A stretch of DNA of 64,000 bases. It comes from Cephalopachus bancanus (lineage: Eukaryota > Chordata > Mammalia > Primates > Tarsiidae). Below are positions 22,989-33,409 of this stretch, piece after piece (position 1 is the first letter of the stretch; every line of letters begins with the position of its first letter). The position numbers and the translations under genes are program-made. The DNA lies in the NCBI GenBank assembly GCA_027257055.1, contig JAPVLO010000083.1, positions 1,426,001 through 1,490,000 on the forward strand, read 5' to 3'. Below the pieces are notes generated by a model. That model was not told where the DNA came from, did not search any database, and worked only from the letters and a program-made list of their open reading frames with translations.

Positions 22989-23780
22989 AACAGCAGATGA
23001 AGGATTCTGGGCTCCCCACCTACCACCCTGTTTCAGACTGGGACAAAGTCAGAGTCTCTGCTTGGGGAAGGATGGGGTGAGTGATTCTAAGACATCTCAA
23101 GTCAGTTCACCCCCTCTCACCCATACAAGAGCCATAAATCCCATGCAGGAGGAGCTTTGGTCAGGACACAGAAGGGGGTAACAAGAGCCAAAGTGAAATG
23201 AGGACTGAATCCACCTGCTGGCCCCTGCTGCCTTGGTGGCCTCTTCCCAAGTGGGAAAACAACCCCATGCAGAGTGAATCTGGCTGGCATGTCTGTCATC
23301 AGCAGCTAGTGGAGAAGCAGACCAGTACCTCTCATCCAAGTAGGGCAGAGAGTAGGGACCCAGCTGCTGATACACCCTGTACCCAACAGGGGACTCTTTG
23401 TACACACAGAAACCAGAAAGTAACAGCAGGTACAGAATTCCAGGTGCCCCTTCCCCCACCCTGTTTAAGGTTTGGACATAATAGGAAGCTCTGCTTGGGA
23501 AAGGAAAGGGGTCAGCAAATCTAAGACAAGTTAGTTCACCCCTCCCAGTGTAACAAGGGCTGAAAATTCCTTTGACCAGTTTAGCAGAGGGAGAGAGGCC
23601 TTGCAATTATGGTATCTTACCACAGTGTGGAGCAAGCAGCAGAAGTGAATGCTACTCCCTCTCTCACTGAGTGACAGAATTATAGAGAAGGAAAAGAGAT
23701 CCATCACAAATGAGGAAAAATCAATGGAAAAACACATGTAGCTCCAAGAGTCCTAAAGAGACAATGCTCAAAAAAACAGC
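22989..23780 (+). promoter_or_regulatory. L1 type A 5' UTR (internal promoter region) with internal repeat
   Basis: GC-richer than the neighbourhood. It contains two related copies about 435 bp apart: 23011-23145 (CCACCCTGTTTCAGACTGG ... CAGTTCACCCCCTCTCACCC) and 23443-23572 (CCACCCTGTTTAAGGTTTGG ... TAGTTCACCCCTCCCAGTG). The antisense type A copy (45263-46263) appears to have only one such unit. L1 5' UTRs hold the internal promoter; activity here is not implied. Confidence 0.6.
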
Positions 23781-24660
23781 CACTAGAGCGCAAACAATGG
23801 AAACCTCCCAGAATGACTTCTCAGCTACAGAAATCAAAGATTAGATGACAAAAATGAACAGGAAACAAGAGAAACAAGAAAAGAAACCCAATGAAATTGT
23901 AATAGGGTTGGCCAATTTCAAAAAAGCCTGTTCTGAAATAATGGAAATAAAAGACTCCATCCTTGAAATAAATAACAAACTAACAAGTATAGGGAAAAGA
24001 TTTACCAAGCAGAGGAAAGAATCTCAGAGCTTGAAGACCAAAATATGGAATTAAACCAATCTGTTAAAAACATACCAACAAAACTAAAACTCAAAAAGAA
24101 GGAGTAAAGCCTCCAATAGATGTGCAATCATATCAAGAAGCCAAACCTATGGCTGATTGGTATCTCTAAAGCAGAAAGTGAAATTGAGAATACCTTGGAA
24201 CAAGCATTTCATGAGGTCATCCAAGAAAACTTTTCTCTTCTCACCAGAGATGTGACCATTCAAGCACAAGATATTCAGATAACCCCCACAAGGCATCACA
24301 TGAGAACACCAATCCCTAGACACATAGTATACCACCTACACAAAGTAGGTATGAAAGAAAAAATCCTAAAGGCAGCAAGAGAGAAAGACCAGACTACCTA
24401 CCAGGGAAGACCAACCAGGATCACTCCAGACTTATCTGGAGAAACACTACATGCCAAAAGGGATTGGAATCCAATTTTTAATGTTCTGAAAGATAAGCAA
24501 TTTCAACCAAATTTTTCTACCCAGCCAAGCTAAATTTCATCAGTGACAGAGAATTAAAGTCCTTCCCAGACATCCAATCCCTAAGCAAATATGCTTCCTC
24601 TAGAATCCTTAAGTTGTTGAGCACAGGAAAAAACAAAAACAAAAACAAAAACAGTCATGC
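23780..24660 (+). pseudogene. L1 ORF1 pseudogene (type A)
   Basis: ORF1p is the trimeric RNA-binding chaperone of L1. Two frames survive. 23845-24054 (70 codons) covers the coiled-coil part (EIMEIKDSILEINNKL). 24120-24533 (138 codons) covers the RRM and C-terminal domain, with NLWLIGISKAESEIENTLEQ, RDVTIQAQDIQ and a C-terminal ILKAAREKDQTTYQG segment. Stops and frameshifts between and after them (for example the in-frame end at 24533) make it non-functional. Confidence 0.85.
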
Positions 24661-25909
24661 ACATCATGCACATCACAAAAATATAGGCAAACACAGAGTT
24701 AACAGCATACAAAGCACCCACAATAATGAAAACACATACCTATATAAATGCAAAAGTTAAAAGAAAAAAATAGCCTTCTAAGAACCCTGTGACAGGGAAA
24801 AACTCTCACATTTCAATAATCAGCCTGAATGTGAATGGACTAAATGCACCACTGAAAAGACATAGAGTGACAAACTGGATTAAAAAAGCATGATACAACA
24901 ATCTGCTGTCTCCAGGAAATTCATCTCACTGCAAAGGACACCCACAAACTCAAAGCTGGAGGCTGGAAAATTAACTTTCAGGCAAAGAGAAAACAGAAGA
25001 AGGCAAGAGTAGCTATTCTAACATCAGTCAAAACATCCTTCAGGCTATTAAAAGTTAAAAAGAATACAGAAGGACACTACATAATGATAAAAGGCTTAAT
25101 CCATCAGCAAGACAAATCCATTCTAAATATATATGCACCCAACATAGTAGCACCAGAATTTATAAATTAATTACTAAGTAAACTAAGAGAGGGCATTGAC
25201 CCTCACATAATCATAACTTGAGACTTAAATACCCTCATTAACAGCTCTAGGTAGATCATTGAGGCAAAAAATCAATAAGGAGATCTGGAATCTCACATCA
25301 GTGCTTGATCAAACAGACTTAACAGACATATACAGAATCCTTCATCCAATAACCAGAGTATGCATTCTATTCATCAGCACATGGAACATACTCCAAGACT
25401 GACCACTTTCTCAGACTTAAATTGAGCATAAGAAAATTCCAAAATATCAAAATAATACCATCTTCTCAGATCATAGAGGAATAAAAATAAATATTATCAC
25501 CAACAAGATCCTCCCCAAACATACAACGACATGGGCATTAAACAATATGCTGCTGAATGACTTCTGGGTCAACACAGAAATTAAGACAGAAATAAAGACA
25601 TCCCTGGATACAAATGAAACAAAGACACATCTTATCAGAATCTCTGGGATGCCATGAAAGCAGTATTAAGAGGAAAATTCATAGCATTGCACACAATCAG
25701 GAAAGAAAAAGATCACAAATAAACAGTCTAATATCACAACTAAAGGAACTGGAAAGGCAAGATCACAAAATTCCTAGAAGAAGAATCCAGATCACAAGAT
25801 AAAGTTGCAACTGAAGGGCATAGAAGACAAAAATATAACAGAAAAAAATCAAGACAAAAAGCTGGTTCTTTGAAAGGCTAAATAAGATAGAAAGACATCT
25901 AGAAAGATT

Positions 25910-25912
<3 letters not shown>

Positions 25913-25965
<53 letters not shown>
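25913..25965 (+). repeat. (AG)n microsatellite inside L1 ORF2
   Basis: About 26 perfect AG units where the L1 sequence has a short AGAGAG seed (GATTGACAGAGAG). Probably polymorphic. Confidence 0.97.
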
Positions 25966-25967
<2 letters not shown>

Positions 25968-26030
25968 AGATAAACACAATTAGAAATACAAAAGGCAAGT
26001 CACAACTGACCCTGAAGACATTCAAAAGAT

Positions 26031-26148
26031 GGCAGTAGTGGGAAACTGCCAGGGGAGTTGGGGTCACACCTCATCAACGAGGGTATCTTCATAATGAACA
26101 TTTGTATACCTAGCCCTGAATTGTACCCCACATATTTAAAATAAAAAA
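26031..26148 (+). mobile_element. Very short L1 (type B) 3' insertion
   Basis: 118 bp of type B 3' UTR (CTCATCAACGAGGGTATCTT, CATAATGAACATTTGTATAC) and tail. An 11-bp TSD, ATTCAAAAGAT (26020-26030) and ATTTAAAAGAT (26149-26159), lies inside the type A ORF2. This dates type B activity after type A here. Confidence 0.88.
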
Positions 26149-26603
26149 ATTTAAAAGATTATCAGAGATTACTATAAAAACCTGTATGCAAATAAACTAG
26201 AAAACCTAAGGAAATGGAGCACTTTCTGACATCATGCAACCTCCCAAGGTTGAAACAAGAAGAAATTGAAACTCTAAACAGACCAATAACAATCCAGGAA
26301 ATTGACTCAGTCATAAGAAATCTACCTACAAAAAAAAAAAAATTGACTCAATGACTTCCCATTGAAATCTACAAGAACGACAAGAAGGAACTGATACCAA
26401 TCTTACTGGAAGTTTTCCAGGCAACCAAGAAAGATGGAATGCTTCCTAACTCATTTTATGAAGCCAATATCACACTGATACTCAAATCTGGCAAAGATCC
26501 ACCAAGGAAAGAGACTTACAGACCAATCTTCCTGATGGACACAGATGCAAAAATCCTAAACAAGATTCTAGCAAATTGGATCCAACAAGACATCTCAAGG
26601 ATT

Positions 26604-26902
26604 TTATTTATTATTATTTTTTGAGTTGGAGTCTCACTCTGTTGCCCAGACTGAAGTGCAGCGGCACGTTCCCGGCCACCACAGCCTCGACCTGCTGGGC
26701 TCCAGCGATCCTTCCACCTCAGCCTTCCAAGTAGCCAGAACTATAGGCATGTGCTAGCATGCCTGGCTAATTTTTAAATGTACTGTAGAGACAAGGTCTC
26801 ACCAAGTTGCGTGGGTGGGTCTCGAACCCACGGGCTCAGGTAGTTCACTTGCCTCAGCCTCTCAAAGTGCTAGGATTACAGGCTGAACCACCGAGTCCAG
26901 CC
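26604..26902 (-). mobile_element. Alu, lineage-specific subfamily, antisense
   Basis: Full-length. Perfect 14-bp TSD ACATCTCAAGGATT at 26590-26603 and 26903-26916. The B-box stem reads GTGGG/CCCAC, paired after changes on both sides. Confidence 0.95.
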
Positions 26903-29549
26903 ACATCTCAAGGATTATCCATCAAGACCAAGTGGACTTCATTCCTGGAATGCAGGGCTGGTTCAACATTCACAAGACCAAAACGTAATTCAGCACATCA
27001 ACAGATGTAAAACCAAGAACCACATGATTATATGGTTAGATGCAGAAAAAGCATTCACCAAAATTCAGCATCCCTTTTTGATAAAAACTCTTGAGCAACT
27101 AGGGATAGAAGGAACTTTTCTCAAAACAGTAAGAGCCATCTATGATAAACCTACAGCCAACATTTTGTACAATAGGCACAGATTGGAAGCATTCCCCCTG
27201 AGAAAGGGAACTAGACAAGAATGCCCACTCTCACCCCTCCTGTTCAATATGATACTGGAAATCCTAGCCAGGGCAATCAAGCAAGAGAAAGAAATCAGGG
27301 GTATCCAAATAGGGGAAATCAAGTTATCCTACTTGGCAGACAATATGATCCTATATCTTGAAAACCCTAGGGAATCTGTTAAAAGCCTTCTCACACTGAT
27401 GACTGACTTTGGTAAAATCTCGGGATACAAAATCAATGTGCAAAGGATATTCGCATTTCTATACACCAGCAACAAGCAGACAGAGTGACAAATAAGAAGC
27501 ACAATCCCATTTACAATAGCCACACACAAAATTAAATCCCTTGGCACCCACCTAATCAGATAAATGAAATACCTTTACAATGAGAACTACAAAATGCTAC
27601 TCAAAAAAAATCAAGGATGACACAAACAAATGGAAAAATATTCCATGCTCATGAATTAGAAGAATCAATATTGGCAAGATGTCCATTCTACCCAAGGCAA
27701 TCTACAGATTCAATGCAATACCCATCAAATTACCAACATCAGTTTTTCAGACCTGAAAATGACAATACCAAAAGTCTTATGGAAACAAAAAAGAGCACAA
27801 ATAGCCAAAAAAATCCTCAGCCAAAGGAAGAAAGCAGGAGGTATCACAATTCCAGATTTTAAACTTTACTACAAGCCTACAGTAACCCAAATAGCTTGGT
27901 ACTGGTACAAGAATAGACACATAGACCAATGGAAAGGACAGAGACTATGAAAGCAAAAACTCAATCTTTCAACCAACTCATTTTTGACAAAGCCACCAAT
28001 AACAACCACTGGGGAAAGGAGACCATATTTAGCAAATGGTGTTGGGAAAATTTGCTGACCACATTCAGAAGGATATAATAGGACCTCTACCTATAGCCGT
28101 ATACAAAAATCAACTATAAATGGATCAAAGACCTAAATGTAAAACCTCAAACTATAAGAATTATAGAAGAAAACATAGGAAACACTCTTACGCACATAAG
28201 AGTAGGCAATCAATTCTTGATCAAACCCCCAAAGTGAGTGCCTTAAAAGATAGATTGACAAGTGGGACCTCATCAAACTGAAAAGTTTTTGCACAGCAAA
28301 AGAAACCATCAAGTAAGTTGGGAGACAACCCACAGAATGGGAAGAAATATTTGCTTAATAATGTATCTGACACAGGCCTAATGTCCAGGATCTACAAGGA
28401 ACTCAAACTGAAATGAAAACAAGCAAAACCAAACAATCCTATTACAAAGTGGGCAAAAGACATGAATAGATGCTTTTTAAAAGAAGACATACAAGAAGCC
28501 AACAGACACATGAAAAAAAATGTTCAGTCTTACTAATCATCAGATAAATGCAAATCAAAACCACAACAAGATACCACACTAACTACAGTAAGGATGGCCC
28601 TCATCAATAACTCAAAAAACACTGGATGCTGGTGAATGTGTGGAGAAAAGGGAATGTTTCTACACTGTTGGTGGGAGTGCAGGCTAGTGCACTCTACAGA
28701 AAGCAGTGTGGCAATTCCTAAAATAATTAAAAATTGACCTTTCATATGCTCCAGCAATACCTCTCCTAGGAATATACCTGGAGGAACATAAGTTGTTCTA
28801 CCAAAAAGAAACCTGCATACACATGTTTATAGATGCACTATTCACAATAGCAAAAACATGAAACCAGCCCCTCTGCCCATCAAAAGTGGACTGGATAAAG
28901 AAAATGTGGTACATATACATGAAGGAGTTTTATGTAGCCATAAAGAACAAAATCATGGAATTCACAGCAAACTGGATGGAGTTGGAGACCATCATACTTT
29001 GTGATCTAACACAGAAACAAAGAACTGAATACTGAATGTTCTCGCTCATAAATGGGACCTGAACATTAATCACATTAACACAAAAGAGGGATTTGCAGTT
29101 GATGGACATTGCCAGAGGAGGGGGATGGCATGTAGCGTCACAAAGGGTACCTGGTCCTAAACCAGGGGACGTGAGGGCCAGGTGTAGGTCTAAACTTTGC
29201 CTGCCCACACAGAGCCTGCTTGGGTAGCTAATCCTGACTTGTACCCCACATATCTATAATAAAATGAAATAAAATAAAAATAAAGACAACCAAGAATGAA
29301 AAAAATAAAGAAATAAATAATGCCAATTCTATGCAAACTCTTCTAGAAAATAAAAGGGGGGAAAATACTTTCCCACTTATTTTATGAGGTTGGCATTTGT
29401 CCTAATATCAAAACCAGACAAAGACATTATAAGTAAAGAAAACTATAGGCCAATATCTCTCATGTACATAGGGGCTAGATTTCTCAACAGACATTTTACG
29501 TCCTTACCAAATTCGTGGGAATTACAAAAAAATCGACTAAAGCTAATAA

Positions 29550-29684
29550 TTGTCTTTACCAAGGCATCTTTCTTACATATCGATGTCCTTCTTTCTCCCT
29601 CCGTCTCTCCCTCCCTCCTCCTCCTCCTCTGTCTCTCTCTCTTTCTTTCTCTCTTTCTTTTTTGTGGGGAGTTTGGGGGTTAGA
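29550..29684 (+). repeat. Pyrimidine-rich low-complexity tract
   Basis: CT-rich run (CTCCCTCCGTCTCTCCCTCC, then TCTCTCTCTTTCTTTCTC) at the junction between the ancient sense L1 and the old antisense L1. Confidence 0.85.
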
Positions 29685-30873
29685 TCTCTAGTAGTGGGAT
29701 TGCTGGGTGAAGTGGCAATTCAATTTCCTGTTCTTTGAGAAATCTCCATACTGTTTGCCATAGAGGTTGAACCTAGTGTAAAATCTCACTACCAGTGAAT
29801 GAACCTTCCCTTTTCTCTGCAACCATGCCAACATCTGTTATTGTTTGACTTTCTAATAATAGCTATTCTGATTGGTGTGATGTGATGTCTCCTTGTTGTT
29901 TTAATTTGCATTTCTCTGATGATTAGTGATGTTGAGAATTTAAAAAATATATCTATTAGCCACTTTTGTGTCTTCTTTTGAGAAGTGTCTATTCATGTCC
30001 CTTGTCCACTTTTTGATGGGTTATTTTTTTTTCATGTTATATTGTTTGAGTTCCTTGTAGATTCTGGATATTTAGCCCTTTGTCTGAGGTGCTAAGGCGT
30101 AATTTGCAAATATTTTCTCCCATTCAGTAGGTTTTCTGTTCACTATGTTGATTATTTTTTTGCTGTGCAGAAGTTTTTTAATTTAATTAAATTCTATTTG
30201 GCTTTTTTGTTTTTGTTGCAATTGCTTTTGGGGTCTTTTGCATAAACTCTTTGCTTAGGTCAGTGTTCAGAAGAGTGTTTCCTAGGTTTTCTTCTAGGAT
30301 TTTTTAGTGTCAGGTCTTACATTTAAGTCTTTAATTCATCTTGAGTTAAATTTTGTAGATAGTGAGAGACAGGAATCCAGTTTCCTTTTTCTGCATATGG
30401 CTAGCCAATTTTCTCAGCACCATTTATTGAATAGGATGTCCTTTCCTCCATCTTTGGGGTCATCCTTGTTGAAGATCAGTTGATTGTAGATATGTGGTTT
30501 TATCTCTGGGTTCTCTATTCTGTCCTATTGATCTATCTGTCAATTCTTGCACCAGTACCATGCTGTTTAGTATAATTTGGAGTCAGGCAGATTGATGCCT
30601 CTGCAATTGTTCTTTTTGCTTAGAATTGCTTTGGCTATTTGGGATCTTTTAAAATTGCGTATAAATTTTAAGACTGTTTTTTCTAGTTCTGTGAAGAAAA
30701 AAGTTGGTAATTTGATCAGGAGTACCTTGAATCTTGTAGATTGCTTTGGGCAGTACTGTCATTTTAACAATATTGATTTTTTCCAATCTATAAACATTGG
30801 ATGTTCTTCCACTTGTTTGTGTCATCTTCAATTCCTTTCATCAGTGTTTTGTAGAGATCTTTCACCTCTAGGG

Positions 30874-30874
<1 letters not shown>

Positions 30875-30915
<41 letters not shown>
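30875..30915 (+). repeat. (TG)n microsatellite
   Basis: About 20 TG units within the old antisense L1. Confidence 0.97.
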
Positions 30916-30920
<5 letters not shown>

Positions 30921-33409
30921 ACCATGAATGGGATTGAGCTTTTGATTTGGTTCTTGGCTTGATTCTTATTGATATATAGGAATGCTACAGATTTTTGTAC
31001 ATTGATTTTGTATCCAGAGACTTTACTGAATTCGTTTATCAGGCCTAGAACTTCTTTGATCAGTCTTTAGGGTTATCTAGGTATATAGTCATGTCGATGA
31101 ACAGGGATAGTTTGACTACCTCCTTGCCAATTTGGATGCCTTTTTATTTTTTCTTGCTGGATTGCTCTTGCTGGGGCTTCCACTACGATGTCAAATAAGA
31201 GTGATGAGAATAGACACCCTGTCCTGTACCTGTTCTAAGAGAGAATGTTATCAACTATTCCCAATTAAGTATGATGTTGACTGTGAGTTTGTCATATATG
31301 GCTCATATTAATTTGAGACATGTTCCTTCAATGCCCACCTTATTGGGGTTTTTATAATGATGTAATGTTGAATTTTGTCAAATGCCTTTTCTACAGCAAT
31401 AGAGATGATCATGTGGTTTTTATTTTTGCTTCTGTTTATGTGGTAGATCATGTTTATTGATTTTCAGATATCAAACCATTCTTGTATCCCTGGAATAAAA
31501 CCCACTTGGTAGAGATGGATAATTTGTTTATATGCTGTTGAATTCAGTTTGCTAGTATTTTGTTAAGGACTTTTGCATCTATATTCATCAAGGAAATAAG
31601 CCTATAGTTTTCTTTTTTTGTTACGTCTTTGCCCAATTTTGGTATCAGTGTGGCACTGGTTTTAAAGGATGCGTTAGGAAGGGGTTCCCTCCTCCTTGAG
31701 TTTTTGGAATAGTTTCAGTAAGATTGGTACCAGCTCTTCTTTGCATGTCTTATAAAATTCAGCTATGAAAGCCTTGGGCTTTTGTTGTTGTTGTTAGGAG
31801 ATTTAAAAAAATTATTGATTCGGTTTCGTAACTTGTTATTGGTCTATTCAGTGTATCTGTTTCTTCCTGGTTCAGACTTGGGAGGCTGCATGTTTCTAGG
31901 AATTTATCCATTTCCTCTAGATTTGTTGCCATAGAGGTGTTTGTAGTAGTCTCTGGTTATCTTTTTTTTTTTTTTAATTTCTATTATCAGTCTAGTATCA
32001 GTCGTTATGTCACCTCTATCATTTCTCATTGAATTTACTTGAGTCTTCTCTCCTTTTTTCTTCCTTAGACTAGTTATCAGTCTGTGATCTTGTTTATTCT
32101 TTCTTTTTAAAAAACAATTTGTTTTATTATAGAGATGTTGGGAACAAGTGAGGATTAAATACATAAATAGGCTGTATGCTGGTGAATTTGAACTTTTGAC
32201 TGGTTCTCGCTCCTTCTGGTAGTGAACCAGGTACCCTTTGTGTTGTCACCTGTCTCCCACCCTCTTGCCTCTCTCCCTCCCCTAGTAGTGCCCAGCAACT
32301 GCTGATCCTTCTGTTTTGCTAATGTAGCTAAGGTTCAGGGATCACTTATAAGTGAAAACATGCAGTATTCAATTATTTGTTTCTATGGTAGTTTGCTTAG
32401 TATTATGGTCTCCAACTCTACCCAATTTGCTGTGAAGTTCATGATTTTGTTCTTTATGGCTGTGTAATACTCCATCGTGTATAAGTACAACATTTTCTTT
32501 ATCCAGTCCACTTTCATTAAATTTTTTTAATTTTAAAGATGTGAGGTACAATTTAGGGTTAGGTGTACAAATGGTCATTGTATGGGTAAAGTTTGGGCCT
32601 CACTTTGGTCTCTATGTCAACTGGTTTGAGATCAGGAACACTTATTGATAAAGTGCCCCCTCCTGGCAGTTTCCCACTACTTCCAATCCTTTTCTTACAA
32701 TATTATGATAATTGTTCAGGGTTCACTTATGAGTGAGAACATGTAGAACTCAGTTCTTTGCTTCTGTGATAGATCACTGAATATTACAGACTAAATCCAT
32801 CCAAGTTGCTGTGAAGTTTATAATTTTGTCCTTCTTTATGACTGCATAATATTTCATCGTGTATATGTACCACATTTTAAAAATATAGTCTACTTTTGAT
32901 GAGCAGCATGGTTAGTTCCCTGATTTTGCTATTGTGAATAGTGCTGCAATAAACATCATGGGCAGGTATCTTTTTTTGTAGAATGATTTGAGTTCCTCCA
33001 GGTATATTCCCAGAAGGCAGATTGCTGGGTCATATGAGAAGTTGATTTTTAGATCTTTTTGGAATCGTCACACTGTTTTCCACAGAGGTTGTACTAGTTT
33101 ACACTCCTACCAACAGCATAGAAGTGTTCCCTTTTCCTCACATCCTCTCTAGCATGTTATTTATTTATATTGTTTAATGACCATGTATTTTAATTTATCT
33201 TTTAGTTTTTAATTTTAAAGATGTGAGGTACAATTCAGGGTTAGGCAATCAAATGTTCATTACGCAGGTACCCTTGTTGATGAGGAGTGCCCCCCTATCC
33301 CCCGACAGATTCCCACTACTGCCAATCCTGCCTCCCCCCACCAGCAATTTCCTGCTACTGCCAATCCTTTTCTTTCAGTATTTTGGTAATTGTTCAAGGT
33401 CCACTTATG

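Larger units (their letters stand above)
24800..29060 (+). pseudogene. L1 ORF2 pseudogene (endonuclease and reverse transcriptase)
   Basis: ORF2p combines an APE-type endonuclease, a reverse transcriptase and a cysteine-rich C-terminus. EN traces run 24800-25550 with many stops. RT traces are clear at 26439-26624 (LILKSGKDPPRKETYRPI) and 27024-27488 ([34 protein letters not shown]). The catalytic box at 27333-27344 reads LADN where active L1s have FADD, so RT activity is lost. The C-terminal part continues to about 29060. It is broken by an Alu, a type B L1 fragment and an AG microsatellite. Confidence 0.88.
22989..29307 (+). mobile_element. Full-length L1 (type A), sense, inactive
   Basis: About 6.3 kb with 5' UTR (22989 to about 23780), ORF1 remnants, ORF2 remnants, type A 3' UTR (about 29060-29260) and A-rich tail. 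A diverged 18-bp TSD (22971-22988 and 29308-29325, two mismatches) marks the ends. It contains a later Alu (26604-26902), a 118-bp type B L1 insert (26031-26148) and an expanded AG microsatellite (25913-25965). Frequent stops and frameshifts break both ORFs. Confidence 0.88.
18885..29540 (+). repeat. Ancient sense L1, host of a nested cluster
   Basis: Decayed L1 ORF2 in sense orientation, in pieces at about 18885-19392, 20508-20850, 22890-22988 and 29308-29540. TSDs show that its gaps were made by later L1s: AAAACAATTTAA flanks the insert at 19393-20507, and AAGAAAGAAATAATACCA (22971-22988) with AAGAAATAAATAATGCCA (29308-29325) flanks 22989-29307. Reading across the last gap restores the usual ORF2 order from GAATTCTGTTGAACATTTAA to ATTCTATGCAAACTCTTCTA. 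Confidence 0.75.

Noticed and set aside
23198..23524. 108-codon plus frame
   Set aside because: Inside the L1 5' UTR; no homology recognised.
23097..23606. 169-codon open frame on the minus strand
   Set aside because: It lies in the L1 5' UTR, antisense to the element, with no recognisable domain. GC-richer DNA gives longer chance frames.
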